A stretch of DNA of 64,000 nucleotides from Pullulanibacillus camelliae (GCF_014642655.1 NZ_BMIR01000009.1:62001-126000), one strand, 5' to 3'; shown: positions 19,190 to 30,029, counted from the stretch's first letter. Made by a program: numbers and translations. The notes: a model not told the origin generated them from the sequence alone.

Positions 19190-19728
19190 TCCTGATTGAC
19201 CAATAATCCGGCTTCTTTTAGTGCTATACAGGCATCGCTCAGTTTTTCTTCACTACCTGCTTCAATGGTATGAAGATGAATGCCTTCCGTTAAGGCTGAA
19301 AGTAACGATGCTTTGGTCCCCTTGATTTTTTTCATGAACAGTTGGACATCTCTACGATTTTCCAGCATAAGTGATGCAGTAATTTCGCCGTACACTGGAT
19401 GTTCTACAATAACATCCTTCACACGCACCCCATGATCGACAAGCAAATTTAATTCTTCTTCTGTGCGTGCTTCGTTATGCTGACAGGCAATCACTTGGAC
19501 GCACTGCTCTTTCTGACCCTTTTTAAAATAAAGATACCCTCTTGCAGTCGCTAAGATTGGCTCGTTTTTGGCTTTTAATAGTGAAATGTCTTGGACAATA
19601 ACCTGACGGCTGACATTCGTTTTCTTGGCGAGTTCACTTCCAGTTAAAGGCTCATCAGCCTCTTGGAGCCATTTAAGGATGGTTGTCCGCCTTTCTTCCC
19701 CTAAAAGTTTCTCTTGCTCTTGGTCCAT
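19186..19728 (-). CDS. niaR: niacin-responsive transcriptional repressor NiaR
   Basis: NiaR (YrxA) represses NAD biosynthesis and niacin-uptake genes when niacin is present. The N-terminal HTH_11 domain (RRTTILKWLQEADEPLTGSE, VSRQVIVQDISLLKAK) is followed by the metal-binding 3H domain (VIVEHPVYGEITA, GIHLHTIEAG). The three histidine regions that name the domain are present. Length 180 against 180 in B. subtilis. In B. subtilis nadBCA and nifS are next to it; here they are missing and safA follows divergently. Its targets must therefore be elsewhere, for example a niacin transporter. Confidence 0.93.
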   Translation of the reverse strand: MDQEQEKLLGEERRTTILKWLQEADEPLTGSELAKKTNVSRQVIVQDISLLKAKNEPILATARGYLYFKKGQKEQCVQVIACQHNEARTEEELNLLVDHGVRVKDVIVEHPVYGEITASLMLENRRDVQLFMKKIKGTKASLLSALTEGIHLHTIEAGSEEKLSDACIALKEAGLLVNQD

Positions 19729-19894
19729 TGTTCATTCCCCCTGATTTCTATATGATTATATTATACATAATTTAGAGAGCTAAGGCATTGATCGAAGCGT
19801 CTTAAGAAAAAAGTCCAACAAATAGAAAAAAACAGTGGCAATACGCCCAAGTGACAAATATACTGTAGTAACTTGTGCGTAGAGGAGGATACGA

Positions 19895-21343
19895 GTGAAA
19901 ATATATATTGTTCAACTGGGCGATTCGTTGTACAAAATTGCACAGAAACATGGCGTATCTTTAGAAGACTTAAAAAAGATCAATACTCAGCTCACTGATC
20001 CGGATAATATTAAGCCAGGAATGAAAATAAAAGTCCCTTCTGGGTCAAAATATGTAAAGAAAAAAGTAAAGGCAGACAAAATTATTAAAGAAGCGCCTAA
20101 AAAAGAAATGCCAAAAAAAGAAATGCCAAAAAAAGAAATGCCAGTTAAGGAAAATGTCATGAAGGAAAACCCGATTAATCAGATTCCGGTAAAAGAAAAT
20201 CCAGTCAATGAACATCCTGTGAAGGAAAATATTCCAGAAAAGAAACCTGTTATGGAAGTGAAGAAAAAAGAGCCAGTTAAGAAAAAAATTAAGGCGCCGA
20301 TCAAGAAAAAAATCAAATCAGAAAAAAAACCTATTGCAAAAGAAAAAGCTGTGGAAAATATTGAAGAAAATCAACTGCCAATGAAAGACTCTAAAATCAT
20401 TGCACCAACACAGCCCATGGATAACGAACCTGTTAAATCAATGAAAACAAAAGAGGAACATACATTACCTATGATGGAAGATCCTTATCCTAATGTGATG
20501 ACGCCTAAAAAATCTGATTCACCAACACATGACGGGAAATGGCAGTTTCCTGATCCAGGAATGGGTGTCCCTTCTTATCAGTCGTCCAGCGGTTCCACTG
20601 TCTATGAACAGGGGCATCATCCTTACTTTCATCAACAGCCCTTTAATAATCCACAATCTGGAAAAATGAAGACGTTAAATCAAGATCCTCAGCCCTACTA
20701 TCCATTTGCTGATGGTGCTTCAGATCCGCAACAGTCTCAGCAACAAGGGATGGGCTCTGGAGGATATGGTTATCCGGGCATGCCACCTGTACAGTCACAA
20801 CAGCAGGGAATGATGCCAGGAGGATATGGTTATCCGGGCATGCAGCCAACACAGCATCCACAACAAGGAATGATGCCGGGGTATAGCTATCCGGGGGCTC
20901 AGTCACAGCCCCAGCAGTTTCAGCCAGGTATGCCGCAGGGCGGATATGGTTATCCGAGCATGCAGCCCATGCATCCACAACAAGGGATGATGCCAGGGGG
21001 GTATGGCTACCCCAGCACTCAACCGGACATGATGTCAGGAAGTCATCAAGAGATGGGGACTCAGGGCGCAGGCATGATGCCAGGGGCTGAAGGACAGCCT
21101 TCGCAGGAAGCTATTCCAGCCTCACAGCCTTCTTCGCAAATGCCTCCAATGGGAGGCGGTCAAATACCAGGAGGCTATGGGTATCCTCCTATGGGACAGT
21201 CGGGTCAGAGTTCCACATTGCAAACACCGCCTGGATTGACAGAGCTTCCGCATCGAGATGAAAATCCTTATACTTTATGGGAATCTCATCACAATACCAT
21301 TAATTTACCCGATTTTCCTAAAAATGAAGAGGATGAAAAGTGA
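19895..21343 (+). CDS. safA: spore coat assembly protein SafA
   Basis: SafA is a morphogenetic hub for the inner spore coat, anchored at the cortex by its LysM domain. The LysM domain occupies residues ~1-50 (IYIVQLGDSLYKIAQKHGVS, NIKPGMKIKVPSG). A lysine/proline-rich stretch follows with tandem KEMPK and KENP units (~66-140). The C-terminal half is a Pro/Gln/Gly/Met-rich array with GGYGYPGM-type repeats (~285-430) and ends acidic. It has 482 residues and a ribosome site AGAGGAGG. The upstream neighbour niaR is divergent. The low-complexity arrays resemble those of other coat proteins. Confidence 0.9.
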   Translation: MKIYIVQLGDSLYKIAQKHGVSLEDLKKINTQLTDPDNIKPGMKIKVPSGSKYVKKKVKADKIIKEAPKKEMPKKEMPKKEMPVKENVMKENPINQIPVKENPVNEHPVKENIPEKKPVMEVKKKEPVKKKIKAPIKKKIKSEKKPIAKEKAVENIEENQLPMKDSKIIAPTQPMDNEPVKSMKTKEEHTLPMMEDPYPNVMTPKKSDSPTHDGKWQFPDPGMGVPSYQSSSGSTVYEQGHHPYFHQQPFNNPQSGKMKTLNQDPQPYYPFADGASDPQQSQQQGMGSGGYGYPGMPPVQSQQQGMMPGGYGYPGMQPTQHPQQGMMPGYSYPGAQSQPQQFQPGMPQGGYGYPSMQPMHPQQGMMPGGYGYPSTQPDMMSGSHQEMGTQGAGMMPGAEGQPSQEAIPASQPSSQMPPMGGGQIPGGYGYPPMGQSGQSSTLQTPPGLTELPHRDENPYTLWESHHNTINLPDFPKNEEDEK

Positions 21344-21370
21344 CGATGAGAAAATCGTCGCTTTTTTTCT
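21342..21370 (+). terminator. intrinsic terminator of safA
   Basis: GTGACGAT and ATCGTCGC pair around GAGAAA, followed by a T-run. The stem overlaps the safA stop codon. Confidence 0.75.
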
Positions 21371-21571
21371 TAGGACTAAGAAAAAATATAGTGTGGAAAG
21401 AAAAGGTTTTTTGTGAAAAAGTTTAAAAAGCCCTGTTAGGAAATTGAGACATAGAAGCATGGATTAAAGACGACGCATAGCCTTGAAAAAAATGACATGA
21501 TCGCCTCTAACTGTTAGTTTACTTTAATTGCTCCCCACACATCCTATAGATGAAAGGGGGCAATTAAACAC

Positions 21572-22159
21572 ATGAAAAAAACACTCACATTGCTTTCTAC
21601 TGGTTTAATGGCTGTAGGACTAATGACAGGGTGTGGAACAGATAAAGATAATAACAACGCGATGGGGGATAATGGCGTCCGCAACATTGGCTATTATACG
21701 GATAAAAATAGGCCAAATGTCGTACCTAGAAATGATGTGTATGACAATAATGCCTCACTAAATAACAACAGAAACTACAATGATGTCAATGATAAGGATT
21801 CTGTTGCTGCTGATAGTGCACTTTCTCGTCGTATAGCTAGCCAGGTTGCTCGATTGAATAACGTTAATGACGCAAGTGCTTTTACCGACAACAATACCGT
21901 TGTCATCGGTGCGACTCTAGACAAAGATGTGAATAATAAACAAGCCGTCGAACAAAGTATTCGCTCAACGGCAAAACAACTGGCACCTGATAAAAACATC
22001 CGCGTTGTCACTGATCGTAAAATGGTCAATCGTATTGCTGATGTCAATGACCGTTTAGACAATGGTGCACCAATAAAAGAAGTACGCTCTGATATAAGTG
22101 GCATTATCAACGATTTAGGTAATGCCTTACAACGTCCTTTCCAAAATAACGCAAAATAA
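21572..22159 (+). CDS. YhcN/YlaJ family sporulation lipoprotein
   Basis: The N-terminus is a lipoprotein signal peptide with lipobox LMTGC (Cys21). The mature part starts with an Asn/Asp-rich segment and continues with the YhcN/YlaJ domain (SALSRRIASQVARLNNVNDA, NTVVIGATLD). Family members are made in spores and the B. subtilis neighbour CoxA (YrbB) lies next to safA in the same position. The ribosome site AAAGGGGGC is strong. It has 195 residues. The precise function is unknown; a spore-membrane or cortex location is likely. Confidence 0.88.
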   Translation: MKKTLTLLSTGLMAVGLMTGCGTDKDNNNAMGDNGVRNIGYYTDKNRPNVVPRNDVYDNNASLNNNRNYNDVNDKDSVAADSALSRRIASQVARLNNVNDASAFTDNNTVVIGATLDKDVNNKQAVEQSIRSTAKQLAPDKNIRVVTDRKMVNRIADVNDRLDNGAPIKEVRSDISGIINDLGNALQRPFQNNAK

Positions 22160-22178
22160 AAAAATCGCTGCTGCTTTT

Positions 22179-22219
22179 GAGGATGTCCTAAAGGAAACTT
22201 TAGAGGCATCCTCTTTTTT
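22179..22219 (+). terminator. intrinsic terminator behind the YhcN/YlaJ gene
   Basis: GAGGATG and CATCCTC flank an inner pairing CCTAAAG/CTTTAGAGG and are followed by a T-run. An A-run on the left side could let it work for the minus-strand sinI-like gene too. Confidence 0.75.
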
Positions 22220-22269
22220 ACTACTCACCGGTTTAACTCTGGAGCGATAGCGGTTTACTTGAAGGTGGA

Positions 22270-22440
22270 TTAAAGCTCTTCTTTTTTCTTTAGGATTTTT
22301 CTAACATCCTCTACGCTCATGCCCATCCTTTGGGCAAGTAGAATGAGCTCAACCCATTCCTTATCAAGCTTTCTACCCCTTCTAAGATCGACCTGATTAG
22401 GCATCGTTTCCACTCCACGCTCAGGTAGCTCAGCCACCAT
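22270..22440 (-). CDS. SinI-like antirepressor (56 aa)
   Basis: The minus-strand frame encodes a 56-residue protein whose C-terminal half, KLDKEWVELILLAQRMGMSV and then EDVRKILKKKEEL, matches the SinI family helix-loop-helix (B. subtilis SinI: LDQEWVELMVEAKEAN, then EEIRKYL). SinI binds the SinR repressor and relieves repression of biofilm and sporulation genes. ATG 22440 follows AAGGA with a 7-base spacer. An internal ATG at 22404 behind GGAG would give 44 residues and is a realistic alternative. A perfect Spo0A box lies upstream at 22545-22553. No sinR is adjacent, so the partner must be elsewhere. Confidence 0.8.
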   Translation of the reverse strand: MVAELPERGVETMPNQVDLRRGRKLDKEWVELILLAQRMGMSVEDVRKILKKKEEL

Positions 22441-22544
22441 GGGAATTTCCTTTAGGTCTGTAGCTTTGCGTCTCTCTCTTTCGAAAGATTTGCCTTTTCT
22501 GAATGATTTATTATTGATAGTGTATACTAGAATTCCTTAAAATG

Positions 22545-22553
22545 TTGTCGAAA
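22545..22553 (-). promoter_or_regulatory. Spo0A binding site (0A box) upstream of the sinI-like gene
   Basis: TTGTCGAAA on the plus strand is an exact match to the 0A-box consensus. It lies about 105 bp upstream of the SinI-like start, near the -35 zone of a possible minus-strand promoter with TATACA at ~22522-22527. Spo0A-P activation of sinI is established in B. subtilis; here it is inferred from the site. Confidence 0.6.
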
Positions 22554-22727
22554 TTTGCAAAATTTCCATCATTTCTTAACGAATCCCGTTTAATGGCTTG
22601 TAAAATAGGGAATTAAAAAAAGTTAGTCTTTTGATTTAAAGGGATTATGGGAAGGATGGATAAACATGTCTTCTGCTGGGTAAACTAGACAATAATTAAA
22701 CAATCCTCAGTATTAGAGGTGATTATC

Positions 22728-23246
22728 ATGAAGAAGAGACTATATATTCTGCTGGTTTTGGCTTGTTTTAGCACAGGGTCATTTTTAAGTCATACGCAGG
22801 CACGGGCAGAAGAAAGAAAAGGAATACAAGTACAAGCTGTGTCATTATCACATATTCATATGAATACACGATATATAGACGGGATCTCCATACAGAAAAC
22901 GATGGATAAGCATGTCCTATCCTTAAAGGATTTTTTACATCAGCATCCACAATGGACGTTGATCAAAAAAACTAAGACGGATGTATTTTTAGAGCGTAAA
23001 GTTGATGATCTTTCACCTGTTTCTAAAGCAGTGGGAGTATTAGGGCTAAAAAATGGCAATACGCTGACACTATTTAATGGCAGCCCTGAACACAATCAGA
23101 TTATTCAAACCTTCTTTCAAATTGATATTCATGCCCTACAGGCTAAGGATTTTAATCGTTTAAAAACCGGAATCCCCATAACAAATAAAGAAGCGTACCA
23201 AAATATGCTTCACTTATTTGCCAAATATGAAGTGAACGTGGACTGA
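22728..23246 (+). CDS. bofC: BofC, forespore regulator of the sigma-K checkpoint
   Basis: BofC is an intermembrane-space protein that restrains SpoIVB-dependent signalling to the SpoIVFA/FB complex. A Sec signal peptide (KKRLYILLVLACFSTGSF, ending near QARA) precedes the mature domain. Family landmarks are RYIDG near the N-terminus, VDDLSPVSKAVGVLGLKNG, LTLFNGSPEHNQIIQTFFQI and RLKTGIPITNKEAYQ. I start at ATG 22728 behind GAGGTGATT, giving 172 residues. The order safA, lipoprotein gene, bofC, ruvA is as in B. subtilis. A terminator and repeat R1 follow. Confidence 0.9.
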   Translation: MKKRLYILLVLACFSTGSFLSHTQARAEERKGIQVQAVSLSHIHMNTRYIDGISIQKTMDKHVLSLKDFLHQHPQWTLIKKTKTDVFLERKVDDLSPVSKAVGVLGLKNGNTLTLFNGSPEHNQIIQTFFQIDIHALQAKDFNRLKTGIPITNKEAYQNMLHLFAKYEVNVD

Positions 23247-23270
23247 CTCACCGCTGGGTGAGTTTTTTTT
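23246..23270 (+). terminator. intrinsic terminator of bofC
   Basis: ACTCACC and GGTGAGT with a short loop, then eight Ts. R1 copy 3 begins at the end of the T-run. Confidence 0.87.
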
Positions 23271-23580
23271 AAGATCAGAAAGTATAAAATTTCTGGTCAT
23301 GAGGACGGTGCGAATTTCCGCTCCAGGCCGCTCGCTTTTCGCGGGGAGTGGTAAGTCTCCTTGCGCTGCGCACTGCTAAGGTCTTACCGATCTCCCACGT
23401 CCCGCAGGACTCTAGTCTCCGCATCATGAGTCAGCGGCGCTCGAGGAACATACGATTTTAGAGAGTTCCGCAGGCGCCTTGCGCTCCCCTCCACTTGACC
23501 AGGCAATGAAGCCTATCTTATATTGGACGATGCTCTATACTAAGGCAAGGACCGGGCATACTTTTCTCCCGGTTTTTCTA
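23271..23580 (+). repeat. R1 dispersed structured repeat, copy 3
   Basis: Complete copy with the opening hairpin, central stem (GCGGGGAGTGGTAAG against CTTACCG and CCACGTCCCGC), GCAGGACTCTAGTCTCCGCA and terminal ACCGGG/CCCGGT hairpin plus T-run. The following ACTATCAGGGTTTATAACTT matches the outer end of R2 elements, so an R2 end abuts it. Confidence 0.87.
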
Positions 23581-24050
23581 ATACTATCAGGGTTTATAAC
23601 TTGAATGCTTTACGGCTGCACTTTTTTGTTGAATAAATGTATTCTTTTGGATGTTAAAACCAGAGGGGAGTGTTTATCTTCACTCCATATCGCTTGTTTT
23701 CCGCAGGCACGGCCTCAGCTAACTTAAGATGGAATGATGCGGGTTCCCAGGTGGATCTTTGGACGCACGGTATTCTCAAAGGAGCTCGAGCGTCTTCTGT
23801 TCCAATCAACTGCATGGATGATGCTGTCTTTTGGTAAAAAATATTTTTGATCCTTGAATAAGTCCGGACATCGTTTTCGCATTCGGGGCTTATGCATCCT
23901 TAATGTGTGATCGTTTTATGATCACAGCAGGAGGACCAGGCGAAGCAGGACAGGTTAAGGGCTTCTGATCTAAAGGTGGTTTTTTCTGTGGCTCAAGCGG
24001 AGGAATTTGAGCTTTTCGCTCTTATGTTGTTGTATAAATTATGGTATGAT
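23581..24050 (+). repeat. decayed R2/R3 material before ruvA; no gene seen
   Basis: 23581-23606 matches an R2 end. 23640-23835 resembles the R3 body (GCTTGTTTTCCGCAGGCACG, CTCAGCTAACTTA, GGATCTTTGGACGCACGG). 23898-23945 is a variant R2 core in which the arms are TGTGATC/GATCACA instead of GTGATTT/AAATCAC. I see no coding sequence in this 0.5 kb. Confidence 0.55.
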
Positions 24051-24162
24051 GAAATGAGGCACATATGTTTTCCCTTTTATGAAAAGGAAAGTCATATTAA
24101 TATATAAAATGCTAACGTATCTTTAAGTGCATTTTATAATGGGTAAGATGGAGGCAAAAGGC

Positions 24163-24756
24163 GTGTTTGAATTTATTCAGGGGAAGATTGCTCACGTGAC
24201 AAGTGAGTCAGTTACTATTGAAAATCAGGGAATAGGTTACCTAATCTATTGTCCTAATCCATTTTCATTTCAACCGATTGGACAAGAACTGATAATCTAT
24301 ACATACCACTACGTTCGTGAGGATGCCATTCATTTATATGGCTTTAAAACAAGGGAAGAGCGCTCATTATTTAAACATTTATTAAGCGTTTCTGGCATTG
24401 GACCAAAAGGGGCGCTTGCTATATTGGCAACGGGAGAGCCGCAGCGTGTCATGCAAGCAATAGAGGATGAAGATGAGAAATTTCTTGTTAAATTTCCCGG
24501 CATTGGAAAGAAAACAGCGAGACAGATCATCCTGGATCTAAAGGGGAAGCTCCAAGGTGCTTTTACCGAGTACTCTTTATTTTCAGAGCCAGCGTCTGCG
24601 CAGGAAGATACGGGATTGGAAGAGGCGAGTCAAGCGCTTCAAGCTCTAGGATATTCTGAACGAGAAATTAAAAAAATTATGCCAAGGCTTGAGAATCAGG
24701 ATCTAACACCTGAACAATACGTTAAAGCGGCGCTTAAGCTCATGCTGAAAAATTAG
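24163..24756 (+). CDS. ruvA: Holliday junction branch migration protein RuvA
   Basis: RuvA binds Holliday junctions as a tetramer and loads RuvB. The N-terminal OB domain starts [18 protein letters not shown]. Tandem helix-hairpin-helix motifs appear at [18 protein letters not shown] and [19 protein letters not shown]. The C-terminal domain III ([17 protein letters not shown]) contacts RuvB. I start at GTG 24163 behind GGAGG, giving 197 residues, the family norm; upstream in-frame starts add unrelated residues. ruvB follows after 12 bp. Confidence 0.94.
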   Translation: MFEFIQGKIAHVTSESVTIENQGIGYLIYCPNPFSFQPIGQELIIYTYHYVREDAIHLYGFKTREERSLFKHLLSVSGIGPKGALAILATGEPQRVMQAIEDEDEKFLVKFPGIGKKTARQIILDLKGKLQGAFTEYSLFSEPASAQEDTGLEEASQALQALGYSEREIKKIMPRLENQDLTPEQYVKAALKLMLKN

Positions 24757-24768
24757 GGGGTGAGCCTA

Positions 24769-25767
24769 ATGTCTGAAGGACGCATGGTTTCTCAGGAAGC
24801 GGATGTATACGAAGAGCAGATTGAAACATCAATACGTCCACAGAGTCTTGAAGATTATATTGGTCAATCAAAGGCGAAAGAGAACCTTAAGATCTTTATA
24901 GAGGCAGCAAAGCAGCGTAACGAGGCTTTGGATCACGTCTTATTATATGGTCCACCTGGATTAGGGAAAACCACGCTTTCAATGATCATTGCTCATGAAA
25001 TGGGGGTCAATATTCGTACAACGTCTGGACCAGCAATCGAACGCCCTGGTGATTTGGCAGCAATTTTAACGGCACTTGAGCCTGGAGATGTTTTATTTAT
25101 TGATGAAATTCATCGCCTGCCGCGCACGGTTGAGGAAGTGCTTTATCCAGCTATGGAGGATTTTTGCTTAGATATTGTTGTCGGTAAGGGGGAAACCGCC
25201 CATTCGATGCGTATTGATTTACCCCCCTTTACACTTGTTGGGGCAACGACAAGGGCCGGCTATTTGTCTCCCCCTTTAAGGGATCGGTTTGGCGTGATAT
25301 TGCGCCTGCAATTTTATGAGGTGGACGAGCTTGCGGCGATTGTTACTCGGACCGCAGCAGTTTTGAATACAAGCATTGGCAATGAGGCTTCATTTGAGAT
25401 TGCCAGTCGTTCACGCGGGACACCGAGGATTGCTAACCGACTTTTAAGAAGAATACGAGATTTTGCTCAGGTTGTGGGCACAGGGGACATTCAATTAGAA
25501 GTGACCCGTCAAGCGTTAGAACAGCTTCAAGTCGATGAAAAAGGGCTTGATCACATTGATCACCAATTATTAACGAGCATTATTCATAAATTCAACGGGG
25601 GACCCGTGGGGTTAGATACGATTGCTGCAACGATTGGGGAAGAAAGGCACACCATCGAAGATGTTTATGAACCCTATCTTCTCCAAATTGGCTTTTTACA
25701 GAGAACACCCAGAGGTCGGATGGTTACGCCTCTGGTTTATGAGCACTTAAATATTAAAGGAGTTTAG
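24769..25767 (+). CDS. ruvB: Holliday junction ATP-dependent helicase RuvB
   Basis: RuvB is the AAA+ motor of branch migration. It has Walker [15 protein letters not shown], Walker [11 protein letters not shown], sensor 1 [18 protein letters not shown] and a C-terminal winged helix ([30 protein letters not shown]). ATG 24769 follows AGGGGGTGAGCC; 332 residues against 334 in B. subtilis. Operon with ruvA and the DUF2905 gene, which begins three bases after its stop. Confidence 0.97.
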   Translation: MSEGRMVSQEADVYEEQIETSIRPQSLEDYIGQSKAKENLKIFIEAAKQRNEALDHVLLYGPPGLGKTTLSMIIAHEMGVNIRTTSGPAIERPGDLAAILTALEPGDVLFIDEIHRLPRTVEEVLYPAMEDFCLDIVVGKGETAHSMRIDLPPFTLVGATTRAGYLSPPLRDRFGVILRLQFYEVDELAAIVTRTAAVLNTSIGNEASFEIASRSRGTPRIANRLLRRIRDFAQVVGTGDIQLEVTRQALEQLQVDEKGLDHIDHQLLTSIIHKFNGGPVGLDTIAATIGEERHTIEDVYEPYLLQIGFLQRTPRGRMVTPLVYEHLNIKGV

Positions 25768-25770
25768 ACG

Positions 25771-25971
25771 ATGCAGGATATGGCTAAGCTTTTGATGCTC
25801 ATTGGTATGCTCCTCTTTTTATTTGGAGCATTGTGGTATGTGATTGGCCGGCTACCTGGAGATATCGTGATTAAAAAGGGGCATACCACTTTTTATTTTC
25901 CAATCATGACTTCAATTGTCATCAGTCTTGTTCTTTCCTTGATTGTCTATATCGTCAACCGATTTCGTTAA
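25771..25971 (+). CDS. DUF2905 family small membrane protein
   Basis: The 66-residue protein has two membrane helices (LLMLIGMLLFLFGALWYVI and SIVISLVLSLIVYIV) around the family signature GRLPGDIVIKKGHTTFYFP. DUF2905 genes are often found between ruvB and queA in Bacillales, as here, but their function is unknown. It is tightly packed behind ruvB (3 bp) and ahead of queA (22 bp). Confidence 0.88.
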   Translation: MQDMAKLLMLIGMLLFLFGALWYVIGRLPGDIVIKKGHTTFYFPIMTSIVISLVLSLIVYIVNRFR

Positions 25972-25993
25972 CTGTTTTGAGGTGAAGTAAAGG

Positions 25994-28178
<2,185 letters not shown>

Positions 28179-28213
28179 AGCTTAGGCTTTAACTACATAA
28201 AGGAGTGATAGGA

Positions 28214-28552
28214 ATGGGTGGAGCAGGTTTAATTATCATGCTGGTAATCTTTTTTGCGATCTTTTATTTTCTGTTGATTCGTCCTCAACAAAAGAGACAG
28301 AAGAAAACACAGGAAATGCAAAGTGGTCTCGAAAAGGGCGATAAAATCGCAACCATTGGTGGTCTTCATGGTATTGTTGAAGTGATTGAGGATAACCAAG
28401 TGACGATTAAATGTCATGGCAATACGAAGTTGACTTTTGATCGCAGCGCGATTCGTGAGGTTTTGCAAAAGAAAGTTAATCCTCATGAAAAAGAAGCTAA
28501 AAAAGACGAAGAACCAGCAAAAGAGGAAGAAAAACAAGAGCAGGATTCATAA
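28214..28552 (+). CDS. yajC: Sec translocon accessory protein YajC
   Basis: YajC is a small single-pass membrane protein associated with SecDF. Its N-terminal helix (GLIIMLVIFFAIFYFLLI) is followed by RPQQKRQKKTQEM, the family hallmark, and a soluble domain (KGDKIATIGGLHGIVEVIED). The C-terminus is a highly charged Lys/Glu tail. Start ATG 28214 behind AAAGGAGTGATAGGA gives 112 residues; the in-frame GTG at 28205 overlaps the ribosome site. secD and secF are 4 kb downstream. Confidence 0.94.
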   Translation: MGGAGLIIMLVIFFAIFYFLLIRPQQKRQKKTQEMQSGLEKGDKIATIGGLHGIVEVIEDNQVTIKCHGNTKLTFDRSAIREVLQKKVNPHEKEAKKDEEPAKEEEKQEQDS

Positions 28553-28557
28553 TCACA

Positions 28558-28590
28558 AACCACCCGTGAGAACGGGTGGTTGCTCTATTT
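28558..28590 (+). terminator. probable intrinsic terminator of yajC
   Basis: AACCACCCGT and ACGGGTGGTT form a perfect 10-bp stem with loop GAGA. The T-rich tract (GCTCTATTTTT) is imperfect, so efficiency is uncertain. Confidence 0.65.
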
Positions 28591-28775
28591 TTAGACCCCT
28601 CTATCTATCACTTTGTTTTGAGAGTATGCGCCAGTTGTTTTTCGAGGAACATTCATGTAGTGGGCACGTCAGGTGAGCCTTTTCAAAAATATTTAAAATA
28701 TAAGGTCTTTCTCATACACTATATCCCCTAGATAGAAGTCCAGGGAAAGCGATGGCTATACATCCTATGCGAGAG

Positions 28776-29162
28776 TCAGCGTTTTTTTGATGCGCCGCTG
28801 AGGTTAACTCCGATAATGCCTCCCATGCCTGTGACAATAATATTCACTAAGATGGTCAGATATTGGTCCCATCCTAAAGGGCGATCATAGCCTAAAAAAA
28901 GAATAAGATAAATCAATAGTGAATAGGAAAAACCTGTGCTTGCGCCTATAAATAGCCCCTTTTCCCTCATTTTTGCTCCAGCAATGATTCCACCAATGAA
29001 TAAAGCGCAGAATGAGATAATTAACATCGGCAGTTCCCCGATAGAGAATTCATCTAATGATGTAAATTTAAAAAGAGTTGCTAATACAATAGCTACAGCA
29101 ATGATAAGAGCAAAGGCAGTGACCATCCCATAGCTCGCTGCAGTGACCATTTTCTTTGTCAT
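28776..29162 (-). CDS. yrzE: TIGR04086 family membrane protein (YrzE-like)
   Basis: The 128-residue protein has four membrane helices (AFALIIAVAIVLATLF, LPMLIISFCALFIGGIIAGA, FIGASTGFSYSLLIYLILFL, YLTILVNIIVTGMGGIIGV), the TIGR04086/YrzE layout. B. subtilis yrzE lies in the same neighbourhood. Function unknown. AGGAGG nine bases ahead of the ATG on the minus strand supports the start. It stands alone between yajC and the divergent DUF421 gene. Confidence 0.8.
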   Translation of the reverse strand: MTKKMVTAASYGMVTAFALIIAVAIVLATLFKFTSLDEFSIGELPMLIISFCALFIGGIIAGAKMREKGLFIGASTGFSYSLLIYLILFLGYDRPLGWDQYLTILVNIIVTGMGGIIGVNLSGASKKR

Positions 29163-29357
29163 CCATTTTCACCTCCTAAGTAACTTCTGTTAATTTATAA
29201 ATATTCAGGCTCGTACGATTTAGAAGTGGAACCTCTCTCTTGCTTGGCAGAATGGCCTGATAATCGCTCATTTTTTGCTCATACTAAGATGAGATACTAT
29301 TTCAAAGGAGAAGTCAGAGCGCAACTATATCTTTAAGCAAGGAAAGGAGACTGTATA

Positions 29358-30020
29358 ATGATTACTGTTGTACTTAGAACCCTGATATTGTATGTCATTA
29401 TATTGTTGACCTTTCGTTTAATGGGAAAGAGGGAGATTGGTCAGTTGAGCGTGGTTGACTTTGTCGTTTCGATAATGATTGCAGAGCTTGCAGTATTATC
29501 TATAGAAGAGCCAAACCGCTCATTAGTTTCAACGGTTATCCCGATTGGTATTTTATTTTTTATTCAATTTGCTTTAGCACTCATTGCGTTGAAGACGCCT
29601 TTTTTACGGCATATTTTTGATGGAAAACCGACAACAATTATCAAAGAGGGAAAAATTGATCAAAAACAAATGCGCAAGCAACGCTATAATTATGATGATT
29701 TGATGATGCAATTAAGAGAAAAAAACGTCAGAGATATTGCGGATGTCGAGTTTGCGATTTTAGAACCGAATGGCAAGCTTTCTGTATTGCAAAAAATGAA
29801 CGAGGATGAGGCCCGAAATCAAAGAATGGCCTATTCCTTTCTTCCGGTGACATTGATTTTAAATGGGATTGTTCAAGAAAAGGCATTAGAGCAATTACAT
29901 AAAACGCCTTTATGGCTGAGACAAAAGCTTAGAGAACTGGGCTATCGGCAGGTTAAGGATATTGCCTGCTGTATTCTCGATAAAAATAAAGTATTTCATA
30001 TAAAATTAATAAAAGAATAA
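29358..30020 (+). CDS. yrbG: DUF421/YetF-family membrane protein (YrbG-like)
   Basis: Three N-terminal membrane helices (LILYVIILLTFRLMGKREIG, then VSIMIAELAVLSI and IGILFFIQFALALIAL) precede a cytoplasmic domain with GKPTTIIKEGKIDQKQM, YDDLMMQLREKNVRDIADVE and AILEPNGKLSVLQK, the YetF/DUF421 signature. Some relatives (YetF, YfjS family) have been linked to spore germination or envelope processes, but the role of YrbG is not known. 220 residues, ribosome site GGAAAGGAGACT. Convergent with spoVB, nine bases apart. Confidence 0.88.
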   Translation: MITVVLRTLILYVIILLTFRLMGKREIGQLSVVDFVVSIMIAELAVLSIEEPNRSLVSTVIPIGILFFIQFALALIALKTPFLRHIFDGKPTTIIKEGKIDQKQMRKQRYNYDDLMMQLREKNVRDIADVEFAILEPNGKLSVLQKMNEDEARNQRMAYSFLPVTLILNGIVQEKALEQLHKTPLWLRQKLRELGYRQVKDIACCILDKNKVFHIKLIKE

Positions 30021-30029
30021 TGGGAGGCC

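Noticed and set aside
20643-20978. 111-codon minus-strand frame inside safA
   Set aside because: Produced by the repetitive GGYGYPGM-coding array read in reverse; no independent support.
22160-22269. Possible riboswitch or second small gene between the lipoprotein gene and the sinI-like gene
   Set aside because: The stretch is accounted for by the terminator hairpin at 22179-22219; no further structure or frame seen.
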